A stretch of DNA of 64,000 nucleotides from an uncultured Actinomycetes bacterium (lineage in GTDB: Bacteria > Actinomycetota > Actinomycetes > Nanopelagicales > Nanopelagicaceae). Location of the stretch: positions 1 to 64,000 of the forward strand of contig CAIPAI010000018.1 of assembly GCA_903863015.1 (NCBI GenBank), read 5' to 3'. How positions within the stretch are numbered: position 1 is the first letter of the stretch; every line of letters begins with the position of its first letter. Positions 55,052 to 63,517 of the stretch are shown one piece after another. The position numbers and the translations under genes are program-made. Below the pieces are notes generated by a model. That model worked only from the letters and a program-made list of their open reading frames with translations, made no database searches and was not told where the DNA came from.

Positions 55052-55440
55052 GGCAACTCTGAAAGTAAGTTAAGAATTCGCTTTTCAATTTCGTCGCGGA
55101 TGGGTCGCACCGACTCAACGCCCTGACCGGCTGGATCATCTAACTTCCAATCGAGATATCGCTTGCCTGGATAGAACGGGCAGGCATCACCGCATCCCAT
55201 CGTGATGACTACATCGCTCTCTTGCACCGCCTCGTTAGTGAGCACCTTGGGCACTTCGGCAGAGATATCGATGCCGACTTCAAGCATCGCTTCAACAACT
55301 GATGGATTGATGGTGTTCGCCGGAGCTGAACCCGCAGAGAGTACTTCTACACGCGCGCCGCCGTGATGTTTGAGGAATGCGGCCGCCATCTGCGAACGCC
55401 CGGCGTTATGCACACATACAAAAAGGACAGTAGATGTCAT
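55048..55440 (-). CDS. Low-molecular-weight phosphatase-fold arsenate reductase
   Basis: 130 residues. The phosphatase loop is CVHNAGRS with the nucleophilic Cys at residue 9, and GCGDACPFYPGKRYLDWKLD carries the resolving cysteine and the Asp-loop region. This is the thiol-dependent ArsC family of actinobacteria and firmicutes (thioredoxin- or mycothiol-coupled). It reduces arsenate to arsenite; no ArsB or Acr3 exporter or ArsR is nearby. It follows copC with overlapping ends (ATGA). Confidence 0.92.
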   Translation of the reverse strand: MTSTVLFVCVHNAGRSQMAAAFLKHHGGARVEVLSAGSAPANTINPSVVEAMLEVGIDISAEVPKVLTNEAVQESDVVITMGCGDACPFYPGKRYLDWKLDDPAGQGVESVRPIRDEIEKRILNLLSELP

Positions 55441-56084
55441 TCTCGCTCCTGCCGATTACGTGCGCTTAGGTTCTCGAATAGGAACCACAGTAACCCGGCG
55501 ACAAGTATGCCCACAACGATCCAAGTATGTTTTGCGTGAAAATGAAAGAAACTTTCCTTATGCACTTCATGAGCGAGGACCCGAGTTGGCTCTCGCGGAG
55601 GTGTTGAGAGTGTCACGGGAGAGGAAGGGGTTGCGGTAGCCGTGGGGCTTGAAGCCTCGCTTACAGGGGCCTCCGTTCTCTTTCTCAACGGAGTCGCTGA
55701 AGGCGTCGAAGCGGGAAGCAGGGTGAATTTGTAGCCAGCGGTTACAACATGTCCATCAGCAGAGACGATGCGATATGAAACTTCATAGATGCCAGGCCGC
55801 CCCTCTAATTCCAAAGCTTTCGAAACGTAAGCGGAAACAACAAGTGTGGGGCCGGTGGTGATATCGACCCCATTCGAATCTCTCACAACAATCGCGTTTG
55901 CTCCCTCGAGATCTTGAATCTCTTCATCAAATCGGAGAGAGATTTCTTGCGGCAGCTTGTTAAGACTCTCACCAACTTTGGGAGATGAATCAACAAGCGA
56001 TGAGTGTGCCTGGGCTCCAGGGGTAAAGGTGAGCGCGACGAAAAGTACGCAGAAAAGGAGGGAAAACTTCTTCACCGCGCTCAC
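55437..56084 (-). CDS. CopC domain-containing copper protein
   Basis: 215 residues. A signal peptide ends at AQA and the mature protein begins HSSLVDSSP, the N-terminal histidine copper ligand of CopC. The domain continues to SADGHVVTAGYKFTL (second His) near residue 110, then a Pro/Thr/Ser-rich linker and a C-terminal membrane helix (WIVVGILVAGLLWFL) with a short basic tail. It binds Cu(II) outside the membrane. CopC stops within the ATG of the downstream ArsC gene. Confidence 0.9.
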   Translation of the reverse strand: MSAVKKFSLLFCVLFVALTFTPGAQAHSSLVDSSPKVGESLNKLPQEISLRFDEEIQDLEGANAIVVRDSNGVDITTGPTLVVSAYVSKALELEGRPGIYEVSYRIVSADGHVVTAGYKFTLLPASTPSATPLRKRTEAPVSEASSPTATATPSSPVTLSTPPREPTRVLAHEVHKESFFHFHAKHTWIVVGILVAGLLWFLFENLSARNRQERE

Positions 56085-56091
56085 CTTATTC

Positions 56092-56742
56092 CTACTTAGC
56101 TGCGGCCGCAGCGATATTGAGCGATGGAGCCGGTCCTGTTTCGGAGAGTCCGTCAGCTGCTACGACCGTAGGCGCTGCCGAATCATGAACACTCCAATTA
56201 ATGAGCAACTCCGTGTAGGTGGTTGTCGTCTTCCCTGGAGTGGTTACTTTCTTTCCGTTAACCTTCTTGATCGTTGCTGGTGCCGTCACTGTCTTCGGAA
56301 CACGACAGATTTGAGTGGTGTCAAACCAAGCGACCCCTGCGGCTAGCGGCTTGCCGCGCAGGCCAAACTCGGCAAAGGCATTGATTTGGATGTCATCATT
56401 TGCACTCTTTGCGGTCCAAGTAACCGTATTCGTAACCGGAACCCCGGAAGCGTCTTTTATCGCGGAGGGGGTCACTACGACCGTATACCCGGGGACCGCC
56501 TGCGGAGTTGGCACTCCTGCGGCGGCTGGTACCGCAACGACAAATACATGCGTTCCATACTTATTGCCATCGGCAGCAGTGCATCCATGGCCAAGGCGCA
56601 TCTCGTAGGTGAGGGAACCACCGACAGTTGCGACTGTCCCACGAGTATCGATACCGACGTGCGCATTAGCCGAGGTACCACCGACGACAACAATTCCAAC
56701 AGCGAAACTGAAGGCAGCAAATATTGAAATACTTTTCTTCAT
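56092..56742 (-). CDS. YcnI-like DUF1775 copper-associated protein
   Basis: 216 residues. A signal peptide (MKKSISIFAAFSFAVGIVVV to SANA) is followed by HVGIDTRG, with the mature N-terminal His, and TYEMRLGHGCTAADGNKYG typical of DUF1775/YcnI. The family binds copper at the cell surface and occurs with CopC. A C-terminal membrane anchor is not clear here, only an Ala-rich end. The gene lies 7 bases before copC in a probable copper-handling operon. Confidence 0.85.
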   Translation of the reverse strand: MKKSISIFAAFSFAVGIVVVGGTSANAHVGIDTRGTVATVGGSLTYEMRLGHGCTAADGNKYGTHVFVVAVPAAAGVPTPQAVPGYTVVVTPSAIKDASGVPVTNTVTWTAKSANDDIQINAFAEFGLRGKPLAAGVAWFDTTQICRVPKTVTAPATIKKVNGKKVTTPGKTTTTYTELLINWSVHDSAAPTVVAADGLSETGPAPSLNIAAAAAK

Positions 56743-56808
56743 ACTAAAGAGACCTTTCGGTAGGAGTATTCCGCCGAAACGCCAACTAACCAGGCGCGGA
56801 GTGAGTAG

Positions 56809-57306
56809 TTAGTTGAAGCGCGCCACCATTGGTGGCGCCCTTCCTTGAATGTGTTTACGCCCCCATTGAGTAAAAATCGAGACGAATGAGAAGAAGTGAA
56901 TTGATATTTGCTCTTCAGGAAGGGCTATTTGTCGAGCAATTCCAGGCGCGAAGAGATACCTGACTAAGTGCTCTAGCGCAGCCAGCGCGCGCTCCGAGTG
57001 CGCTACTAAGAAGTATCCGAACGAAGTGGCACTGACATGTGCAAGGAGCATCATGGAATCCGACGAAGCGCCACCACCCATGAGGGCATGCCCCAAGGCT
57101 TGAATAATCAACAGAGCCACAACAAGGCGAATTCCGCGCCATTCGCGATCACTTGCCAGATGGCATAACCCGAAGGTGGGCAGCAGCAAAAGCAGCGCCC
57201 TGGCGAGGCTGCTCGACCCGCCGGCCAGCAAGTGGCCACAGACCGAGGCGAGATAGAGGCCGAGCGCAGCACAGAGCGCTCGACTCTCTTGCCACTGGCC
57301 CCTCAT
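56809..57306 (-). CDS. Hydrophobic membrane protein of the copper operon
   Basis: 165 residues with four or five hydrophobic segments (ALCAALGLYLASVCGHLLAG, ALLLLLPTFGLCHLA, VVALLIIQALGHALMGGG, LLAHVSATSFGYFLV) and histidines in three of them (GH, GLCH, GH). The family is not recognised with certainty; similar short His-containing membrane proteins accompany YcnI/CopC genes in actinobacteria. First gene of the minus-strand run, with 66 bases to the DUF1775 gene. Copper or metal handling is inference from position. Confidence 0.65.
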   Translation of the reverse strand: MRGQWQESRALCAALGLYLASVCGHLLAGGSSSLARALLLLLPTFGLCHLASDREWRGIRLVVALLIIQALGHALMGGGASSDSMMLLAHVSATSFGYFLVAHSERALAALEHLVRYLFAPGIARQIALPEEQISIHFFSFVSIFTQWGRKHIQGRAPPMVARFN

Positions 57307-57380
57307 GCTTGCGGATGTTACCTGAAGGTTTCCGCCCCGAGGCCTCTCTGGGAAGAACTCTTCCCGTAAACTCTTTATTT

Positions 57381-57872
57381 ATGACCGAGGCGATATCGAA
57401 ACACCCAGCAGTGGAAAGAGTCCGAGCCGCACTCGCGCTTCATGGACTCTCACCAGAGATCACCATCTTGAGTGATTCGGCGAGATCAGCGAAGGAAGCA
57501 GCTGCCGGTCTAGGAATCGAAGTAGGACAGGTTTGCTCTTCACTTATTTTCACATTAGGAGATTCGACCGAGCCTCTATTAATCCTTACCTCCGGGAGAC
57601 ATCGCGTTGACACGGACTTAGTCGCTCGGAATCTCGGGGTCACTCATCTAGGTCGCGCTGATGCAGACATAGTTCGTACTGCGACCGGATTCGCTATTGG
57701 TGGTGTCTCCCCCGTAGCCCATCCCGCACCACTTCGCACGATTATCGATGAGGCTCTCAGCGCATATGACGTGGTGTGGGCTGCCGCCGGACATCCCCAC
57801 GCGGTCTACCCCACAACGTTCAAAGAGCTTCTTCACATCACTGGCGCTCAACCCATGGTCGTCGGCGACTGA
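57381..57872 (+). CDS. YbaK/EbsC family aminoacyl-tRNA deacylase
   Basis: 163 residues from the ATG at 57381; the frame is open upstream but the conserved protein begins here. LGIEVGQVCSSLIFTLGD carries the early conserved strand, GFAIGGVSPVAHP the family signature near residue 115, and VWAAAGHPHAVYPTTFKELL the end. YbaK-type proteins clear mischarged Cys- or Ala-tRNA-Pro, acting on their own. No prolyl-tRNA synthetase is adjacent. Upstream, the gene for the membrane protein starts in the other direction. Confidence 0.9.
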   Translation: MTEAISKHPAVERVRAALALHGLSPEITILSDSARSAKEAAAGLGIEVGQVCSSLIFTLGDSTEPLLILTSGRHRVDTDLVARNLGVTHLGRADADIVRTATGFAIGGVSPVAHPAPLRTIIDEALSAYDVVWAAAGHPHAVYPTTFKELLHITGAQPMVVGD

Positions 57873-57912
57873 ATTCCAGACTTGAATTCATCCAATCACT
57901 AGTATTCATAGG
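57871..57912. promoter_or_regulatory. Palindrome-rich leader before the TetR gene
   Basis: TGAATTC and TGAATTCA occur 6 bases apart at about 57870-57891, followed by TATTCATA. They could form a TetR operator for autoregulation of the TetR-MFS pair. No experimental or motif support beyond symmetry. Confidence 0.3.
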
Positions 57913-58563
57913 GTGACTACCTCGAAGGCGCCGATCCCTCCCAATACGGGGCGAAAGAGTGCGTACGTAGCGCGCAATAGAAAAGCCCTCATCAATTCCA
58001 CCCAGCGCGTCCTTGCAGATGTTGGACCGAGTGCCACCATCGAGCAAATTTCCGAAGCTGCCGCCATGTCCGTGAGCACAATCTATAAACACTTTACAGA
58101 TAAAGATGCATTGATCACTGCGGCAATTGTTGAAGCAATGCGCGAATGGGAAGAATGGAGTGACGGCATCCTTGAAAATGTAAGTGATCCTTTTGAAGCA
58201 CTAGTCATCCCTATGCGGCTCTTTCTCCGATCCCACGAAACACACCCCCTCTTCGCGCGCATGGCAGCACAGAACACGGATTACGTTTTGGCGGCCATGG
58301 CGGGCATCACAAGCACGTTGACTTCGCACGTGGCTCAACTCATCAACGAAAGAATCCTGCTGATTGATAAGCCGGAGATTCGAATACGCAACGTTGCTGC
58401 CTGTCTCTTTGCCGCGCTATCACATCAAGTAACGAACCCCACTGCCACGAAATCCGACGGAGATAACGCAGTGGAGATCGCTATCGGCATGCTGGGAATC
58501 ACTCCAGCGAAGGCGAAAGAACTCGCCCACGGAAAAATACCTCAATACGTTTCTTCCAAATAG
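57913..58563 (+). CDS. TetR family transcriptional regulator
   Basis: 216 residues from a GTG. The N-terminal helix-turn-helix is SATIEQISEAAAMSVSTIYKHF (residues about 38-60), preceded by RKALINSTQRVLADVG. The C-terminal ligand domain is unclassified. The adjacent MFS exporter 26 bases downstream, on the same strand, makes it the probable local regulator. The ligand is unknown. Confidence 0.92.
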   Translation: MTTSKAPIPPNTGRKSAYVARNRKALINSTQRVLADVGPSATIEQISEAAAMSVSTIYKHFTDKDALITAAIVEAMREWEEWSDGILENVSDPFEALVIPMRLFLRSHETHPLFARMAAQNTDYVLAAMAGITSTLTSHVAQLINERILLIDKPEIRIRNVAACLFAALSHQVTNPTATKSDGDNAVEIAIGMLGITPAKAKELAHGKIPQYVSSK

Positions 58564-58589
58564 CGCCCACAGAGAGGAGAGTTATTCTC

Positions 58590-60092
58590 ATGAGCAATTC
58601 CCACAAATCTAAACTGATGCTCCCGGTAATTGCCCTGAGTTTGATGACTGTCATCTCAGCGGTGGCCAGCCTAAACGTGGCGCTTCCAGCCATCGCGCGC
58701 GATCTTGGCGCCAGCCAGACGCAACTGACTTGGATCGTGGATGCCTACACGGTGATCTTCGCTGGCCTCCTCCTCTTAAGCGGAAGCCTTGGTGATCGCT
58801 TCGGCCGGAAATGGTTTCTCTCTATTGGTCTCATCCTTTACGCAATTGCTTCTTCGCTAGGACTCTTTGCGGCGTCAACGGAGCAATTGATTGGCATCCG
58901 AATCCTCATGGGCGTGGGTGCTGCCTTCATCATGCCATCCACTCTTTCTATCATCACTTCATCGTTTGAAAAAGAAGAGCGACCAAAAGCAATCAGTGTG
59001 TGGGTAGGTGTCGCTGGTGGCGGCGCTGTTATCGGTCTCTTCGGAACCGCATTCCTGATGCGTTACTTCTCGTGGCATTCATTCTTTGCATTGAATCTCT
59101 CACTCGCCATAGTGAGCTTGTGTGGCACATTGATGGTGATCCCAGAATCACGTGAAATCGCCCGACCCCCACTAGACATCGTGGGCGGACTCCTCTCTGT
59201 AGTCGCAGTCGGTGCCCTTGTCTTGGGCATCATCGAAGGGCCAGACCAGGGATGGAACTCACGAATCACCATCGGAGGGATAGCAATTGGGGTTGCAGCA
59301 CTCATCGGATTCGTCATGCGCGAGCTTCGAGTCGAACATCCACTTCTTGATCCTCGTCTCTTCAAAAATCGCGGCTTCTCCTCGGGTTCCCTTTCCATCA
59401 CGGTTCAATTCTTTGGCCAATTTGGTTTCATCTTTGTGGGGCTTCAGTACTTACAGTTTGTTGCCGGCTTTTCTCCCTGGGGAGCGGCCGTACATCTACT
59501 ACCGATGCCCTTCATTGTTTTGCCTGCCTCTCGACTTTCGGGATACTTAAGCGGGAAGCTTCCACAGAAGTACCTCGGCTCCGCGGGACTGGCGATTTTC
59601 GGTTTAGGGCTTTTCATCTTTTCGCGCATGAGCCTGACGTTCAATTACACACACTTTCTCATCGGTCTCTTCTGCTTTGGATTCGGAATGGCCATGGCAG
59701 CGGTGCCCGCCACAACCGCGATAACCAATTCACTACCCATCGAGAAACAAGGCGTAGCTTCGGCCGTGAACGACACAGCCAGAGAGTTTGGTAGCGCACT
59801 AGGAATTGCAGTTCTTGGTGCTGCTCTCACAAATACGTATACGAACGCGATGGTGACGGCCACCGTAGGATTGCCACCGGAGACCGCCGCCAAAATCCAG
59901 AATTCACTCGCCTTCGTACAACAAACTCCGGCCCCACAATTGCGCGATAAATTCCATCAACTCGCGGCCACCGGACTCAATGCATTTCACGATGGCGTCT
60001 CGCTAGCCATGACAATCGCGGCGGTAGTGGCCCTCACCGGAGCCATTTTAGTTCTCATCATCGCCCCCAAAGAGCGCTCTACTTCGATATAA
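58590..60092 (+). CDS. MFS drug:H+ antiporter, DHA2 (EmrB/QacA) family
   Basis: 500 residues with fourteen predicted membrane helices. SLNVALPAIARDLGASQTQL and WIVDAYTVIFAGLLLLSGSL are the DHA2 N-terminal signatures, with GDRFGRKWFLS as motif A after helix 2 and GVGAAFIMPSTLSII as motif C-like. GAGGAG lies 10 bases before the ATG. Export of a toxic compound is expected, under the upstream TetR protein. The carotenoid cluster begins 41 bases downstream and may be read from the same transcript. Confidence 0.91.
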   Translation: MSNSHKSKLMLPVIALSLMTVISAVASLNVALPAIARDLGASQTQLTWIVDAYTVIFAGLLLLSGSLGDRFGRKWFLSIGLILYAIASSLGLFAASTEQLIGIRILMGVGAAFIMPSTLSIITSSFEKEERPKAISVWVGVAGGGAVIGLFGTAFLMRYFSWHSFFALNLSLAIVSLCGTLMVIPESREIARPPLDIVGGLLSVVAVGALVLGIIEGPDQGWNSRITIGGIAIGVAALIGFVMRELRVEHPLLDPRLFKNRGFSSGSLSITVQFFGQFGFIFVGLQYLQFVAGFSPWGAAVHLLPMPFIVLPASRLSGYLSGKLPQKYLGSAGLAIFGLGLFIFSRMSLTFNYTHFLIGLFCFGFGMAMAAVPATTAITNSLPIEKQGVASAVNDTAREFGSALGIAVLGAALTNTYTNAMVTATVGLPPETAAKIQNSLAFVQQTPAPQLRDKFHQLAATGLNAFHDGVSLAMTIAAVVALTGAILVLIIAPKERSTSI

Positions 60093-60133
60093 GAAGGGCG
60101 CCTAAAATCTGCATCACGCCATAGACTGATGTC

Positions 60134-60919
60134 GTGATCCTCGCAACCACCAGAACCGGTAGCGGAACCCCACTCTTCTTGATTCATGGAATGGGTTCAG
60201 CGAGCACCATTTGGAAAGGTATTGCGCCAGCGCTGACATCACGATTCGAAGTAATCACAGTCGACCTCCCCGGTCATGGCAAGACTCCCTACGATCCGGG
60301 CCAGGCAATGGATCCGGCCTCCCTTGCCGATCTTCTCGTGACGAACATGGATCGCATGGGGATTGATCAAGCCCACTTTGTTGGCAATTCACTTGGAGGG
60401 TGGGTGGGGTTGGAACTTGCCAGCCGACACCCCACCCGAGTTCTCACATTTACTGGACTCGCTCCCGCTGGATTACTTCTTACCCCCTATACGAAAATTA
60501 ACCCCATCACTGCGCAGTCGAGACAAATCGCTGTTTTCACGCACTCGATTCAGAGTTATCTTCTAAAATTTATGTGGGCCAAACGCATTGGCTTCGCCTC
60601 ATCGACACCTAAGTGGCGCGAACTCCCCTATGAATACGCGCTCGACGCTGCACTCGCCATGGGCAGATCGAAGGGTTATTACCCGGCCTGGAACGCCATG
60701 CTCTATCGTCGTTTTGACACCCCTATCGACCCCACAATTCCACTTACAGTTATTTTCGGTGATACCGATAACACGCTGCCGGTCGCAACGTGTCAGGAAC
60801 GAAGTTTGGTACCACCGCATACCCGTTGGATCGTTCTGCCGAACTGTGGTCACGCACCACAATGGGATTGTCCTGAGGACGTTGTGCGCATTATTTGCGA
60901 GACTGCAGGACAAAGATGA
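60134..60919 (+). CDS. Alpha/beta hydrolase
   Basis: 261 residues from a GTG at 60134. The fold's landmarks are LFLIHGMGSAST, the nucleophile elbow GNSLGGWVGLE near residue 86, FGDTDNTLP (acid) near 205, and GHAPQWDCPE (His) near 245. Substrate unknown. The next gene (CrtA-like) starts inside its stop codon (ATGA), so a role in tailoring or de-esterifying a carotenoid is plausible but unproven. Confidence 0.87.
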   Translation: MILATTRTGSGTPLFLIHGMGSASTIWKGIAPALTSRFEVITVDLPGHGKTPYDPGQAMDPASLADLLVTNMDRMGIDQAHFVGNSLGGWVGLELASRHPTRVLTFTGLAPAGLLLTPYTKINPITAQSRQIAVFTHSIQSYLLKFMWAKRIGFASSTPKWRELPYEYALDAALAMGRSKGYYPAWNAMLYRRFDTPIDPTIPLTVIFGDTDNTLPVATCQERSLVPPHTRWIVLPNCGHAPQWDCPEDVVRIICETAGQR

Positions 60920-61590
60920 TCGTTGCGATTCGATTCTGGGAAATCAACGTTCTACACGGAATCTCACTTATGGCCACGAAGCGCCGAGCGATTCGATCCG
61001 CCCCAGGAGTCACTTTTGCAAAGCTCCTAGGAACTGGTCGCGGAGAAACTTTCACTCCTCGTGATGCCGATTCACGAACGTGGGGGTTACTCGTGTGCCT
61101 CGACGATGAAGTTGGGCTCGATGCATTTAACAATTCTGGCTTCATACGATCGTGGGGCGCGCCGCCACAATTCAGTGCAGACCTGGCACCGATCGCGAGT
61201 CAAGGAGAATGGGCCAAACGCCAACCATTCATCGCCAGCGCTCCGCCCTCAGCGGAAGGTCGCGTCGCTGCCATTACTAGAGCACGGATCAGACCCTCAG
61301 AAGCGTTGCGATTTTGGAGAGAGACTCCTCCGGTGACACAAGCCTTAAAAGATTCCGCGGGGCTCCTGGGCGCTATCGGTATCGGCGAGGCGCCCATCGG
61401 GCTACAAGGCACGTTCTCCCTCTGGGAGAGCGGCGCCGACTTACGCGCCTTCGCCTATGGCTCGCCCGCTCACCAACGCGCGATTGAACTCACTCAGAGT
61501 AGAAATTGGTATAGCGAGGAATTATTTGCCCGCTTTCACGTCCTGCGAGCAGAGGGCACTCTTGGGGGGCGGACTATTTCTGCCAAGTAG
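60916..61590 (+). CDS. Spheroidene monooxygenase (CrtA)-like protein
   Basis: 224 residues from the ATG overlapping the hydrolase stop, preceded by AGGA. The CrtA-like pattern is visible: PGVTFAKLLGTGRGETFTPR near residue 38, DSRTWGLLVCLDDEVGLDAF near 60, and ITRARIRPSEALRFW near 125. CrtA is a haem-type carotenoid ketolase acting at C-2 of acyclic carotenoids; actinobacterial relatives occur in carotenoid clusters, as here. Direct evidence of activity is lacking. CruF follows after 14 bases. Confidence 0.8.
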   Translation: MIVAIRFWEINVLHGISLMATKRRAIRSAPGVTFAKLLGTGRGETFTPRDADSRTWGLLVCLDDEVGLDAFNNSGFIRSWGAPPQFSADLAPIASQGEWAKRQPFIASAPPSAEGRVAAITRARIRPSEALRFWRETPPVTQALKDSAGLLGAIGIGEAPIGLQGTFSLWESGADLRAFAYGSPAHQRAIELTQSRNWYSEELFARFHVLRAEGTLGGRTISAK

Positions 61591-61604
61591 GGCAGAATGA
61601 CGAT

Positions 61605-62405
61605 ATGTCAGTCCGGGTATATCGAGGTGGCTACGCGCGATTTCGCCGCCGCCGGTACCCCACCATCTTGAGTTGGACCACCACGATTCTGGCAATTGTC
61701 ACGCAGATGGTTTATCCACTGATGCCTGATAATCGTCTACTTTCACTTACTTTCTTTGTCGTCGCCACTTTTGCACTCGCTGGCTTGGTGCAGGCATGGA
61801 GTACTCACGGAACAAAGTACGCGGCCACCTGGTTCGTTGCCACAGCCCTTTTCGGATTTATTGTTGAAGAGATTGGCGTTCACAGCGGTTGGCCGTTCGG
61901 TGAATACGCATATTCAGACTCACTCGGCCCCGCTATCGGTGGGGTTCCCATCGTGGTGCCCTTAGCGTGGGCGATGCTCTCACATCCGATCCTCGTCCTC
62001 TCACGACGAATCTCCCGACGGTGGGCACCGCTTGTTTTTGGCTGGACCATCATGGCTTGGGATCTCTTCCTTGATCCGCTTATGGTCGATGCTGGCCGTT
62101 GGACATGGAATTCAGAGTCACGCGACATTCCATTCATCACAGGCATACCGCTTTCAAACGCCGCTGGCTGGTTGCTCTGCGGCGTGGCACTTGGTGCAAT
62201 TTTGCATTGGGGTCTACCACGTGAGCATCGAAAAAGCGCACCCAGTTCTGCTGCAGGCGATGTCATCCTTGGCTGGACGCTCTTTTCGGGAGTCATTGGA
62301 AACCTCTTCTTCTTCGATCGTCCAGGTACGGCACTCGTCGGAGGCCTTGCTCTCGGAATAACACTTGTTCCCTATTTCTTCATGATTTGGATTACTCGCG
62401 AGTGA
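61605..62405 (+). CDS. CruF-like carotenoid hydratase (DUF422 membrane protein)
   Basis: 266 residues with seven or eight hydrophobic helices. DUF422/CruF landmarks are FGFIVEEIGVHSGWPFGEYAY near residue 88, VPLAWAMLSHP, and WDLFLDPLMVDAGRWTW near 148. CruF adds water at the C-1',2' double bond of carotenoid ends. The downstream GT2 gene begins inside its stop (GTGA). Enzyme assignment follows family and context. Confidence 0.88.
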   Translation: MSVRVYRGGYARFRRRRYPTILSWTTTILAIVTQMVYPLMPDNRLLSLTFFVVATFALAGLVQAWSTHGTKYAATWFVATALFGFIVEEIGVHSGWPFGEYAYSDSLGPAIGGVPIVVPLAWAMLSHPILVLSRRISRRWAPLVFGWTIMAWDLFLDPLMVDAGRWTWNSESRDIPFITGIPLSNAAGWLLCGVALGAILHWGLPREHRKSAPSSAAGDVILGWTLFSGVIGNLFFFDRPGTALVGGLALGITLVPYFFMIWITRE

Positions 62406-63517
62406 TCGTCCTGGCATTAGTAGCACTGACCATCAATGTGCTCAATCTCGTTATCTTTCTCGTGAACACTTTGACCGCGCGTCGACCGACTTTCGCGGAA
62501 GCGACACGTTCAACCGTCAACGTGCTGCTTCCGTGCAGGAACGAAGCCGCGCGAGTCACTCCCACGCTTGAGTCCCTCTTCGCACAAGAAGGTTTGGCGG
62601 ATTGCCACTTTTATATTCTCAACGATCGATCTACAGATACGACACAATCGGTTATCAGTGCACTGATCTCAGGCAAAGAGAATGCTTCGCTGACATCTGG
62701 TCGCGAGATCGAACCAGGTTGGATCGGCAAATCCTTCGCCCTCCACCAACTTTTTGAATCGGCCCGCGAGAGCGATTACACGGTTCTCGTTGATGCAGAT
62801 GTCACCCTCTCACCGAGAGCCCTCTCTAGTGCTATCGCCACACTTCAACAGAGTGAGCTCGATTTTCTGAGCATCTATCCACTGCAAGTGACCAGGAGCT
62901 GGAGTGAGTACCTCATCCAACCGTTACTTCAGTGGACGTGGATGACCTCACTCCTCCTGCGACGCAGTGAGCGCTCTGCACGTCGATCGACCACAGTGGC
63001 GAATGGTCAATTCATGGTGATCAGAAATTCAGCGCTCTCTCGCATACAAGGATTCACACACGTGAGAAATTTTGTTTTGGACGACATCGCCCTCGCACGT
63101 CAGTTGAAAGCATCGGGAGCCTTCGGAAGTGTGATCAACGGTTCTGATCTAGCGCAATGCCGCATGTACGAAAACTTTGGCCAGTTGAGCCATGGGTATC
63201 GCAAGTCGCTCTGGAGTGCGTTCGGTTCACCATTTGCCGCCGTGGCCGTTGCCGCACTCTTCACCGTTGCCTACATTCTCCCTCTCCCACTAGCCCTTCT
63301 TCAGCATGGATGGATTGCCACGATCTCAGCACTTTCATTCGCTCTCTCACTCATGGTTCGCTACGGCGTGGCCGCACTGACAAGGGCGCCACGCTTCTCG
63401 TCGCTCTTTCACCCCATTGCGATTCTCTTCCTTCTCTTTCTCTTGGCCGCTTCCTGGAGCGATCGACTACGCGGGAAACTTTCCTGGAGCGGGCGAACGT
63501 TGAGTGATTCTCAATGA
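62402..63517 (+). CDS. Membrane-bound family 2 glycosyltransferase (CruG-like)
   Basis: 371 residues from the GTG at 62402. After an N-terminal helix the GT2 domain has VNVLLPCRNEAARVTPTLES, ILNDRSTDTT, VLVDADVTLSP (DxD) near residue 130 and QFMVIRNSA; FVLDDIALARQLK (D-D) is near 222. Two or three C-terminal helices follow. It would attach a sugar to a hydroxylated carotenoid, as CruG does. It is coupled to CruF (GTGA) and to the CrtI-like gene (ATGA). Confidence 0.87.
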   Translation: MIVLALVALTINVLNLVIFLVNTLTARRPTFAEATRSTVNVLLPCRNEAARVTPTLESLFAQEGLADCHFYILNDRSTDTTQSVISALISGKENASLTSGREIEPGWIGKSFALHQLFESARESDYTVLVDADVTLSPRALSSAIATLQQSELDFLSIYPLQVTRSWSEYLIQPLLQWTWMTSLLLRRSERSARRSTTVANGQFMVIRNSALSRIQGFTHVRNFVLDDIALARQLKASGAFGSVINGSDLAQCRMYENFGQLSHGYRKSLWSAFGSPFAAVAVAALFTVAYILPLPLALLQHGWIATISALSFALSLMVRYGVAALTRAPRFSSLFHPIAILFLLFLLAASWSDRLRGKLSWSGRTLSDSQ

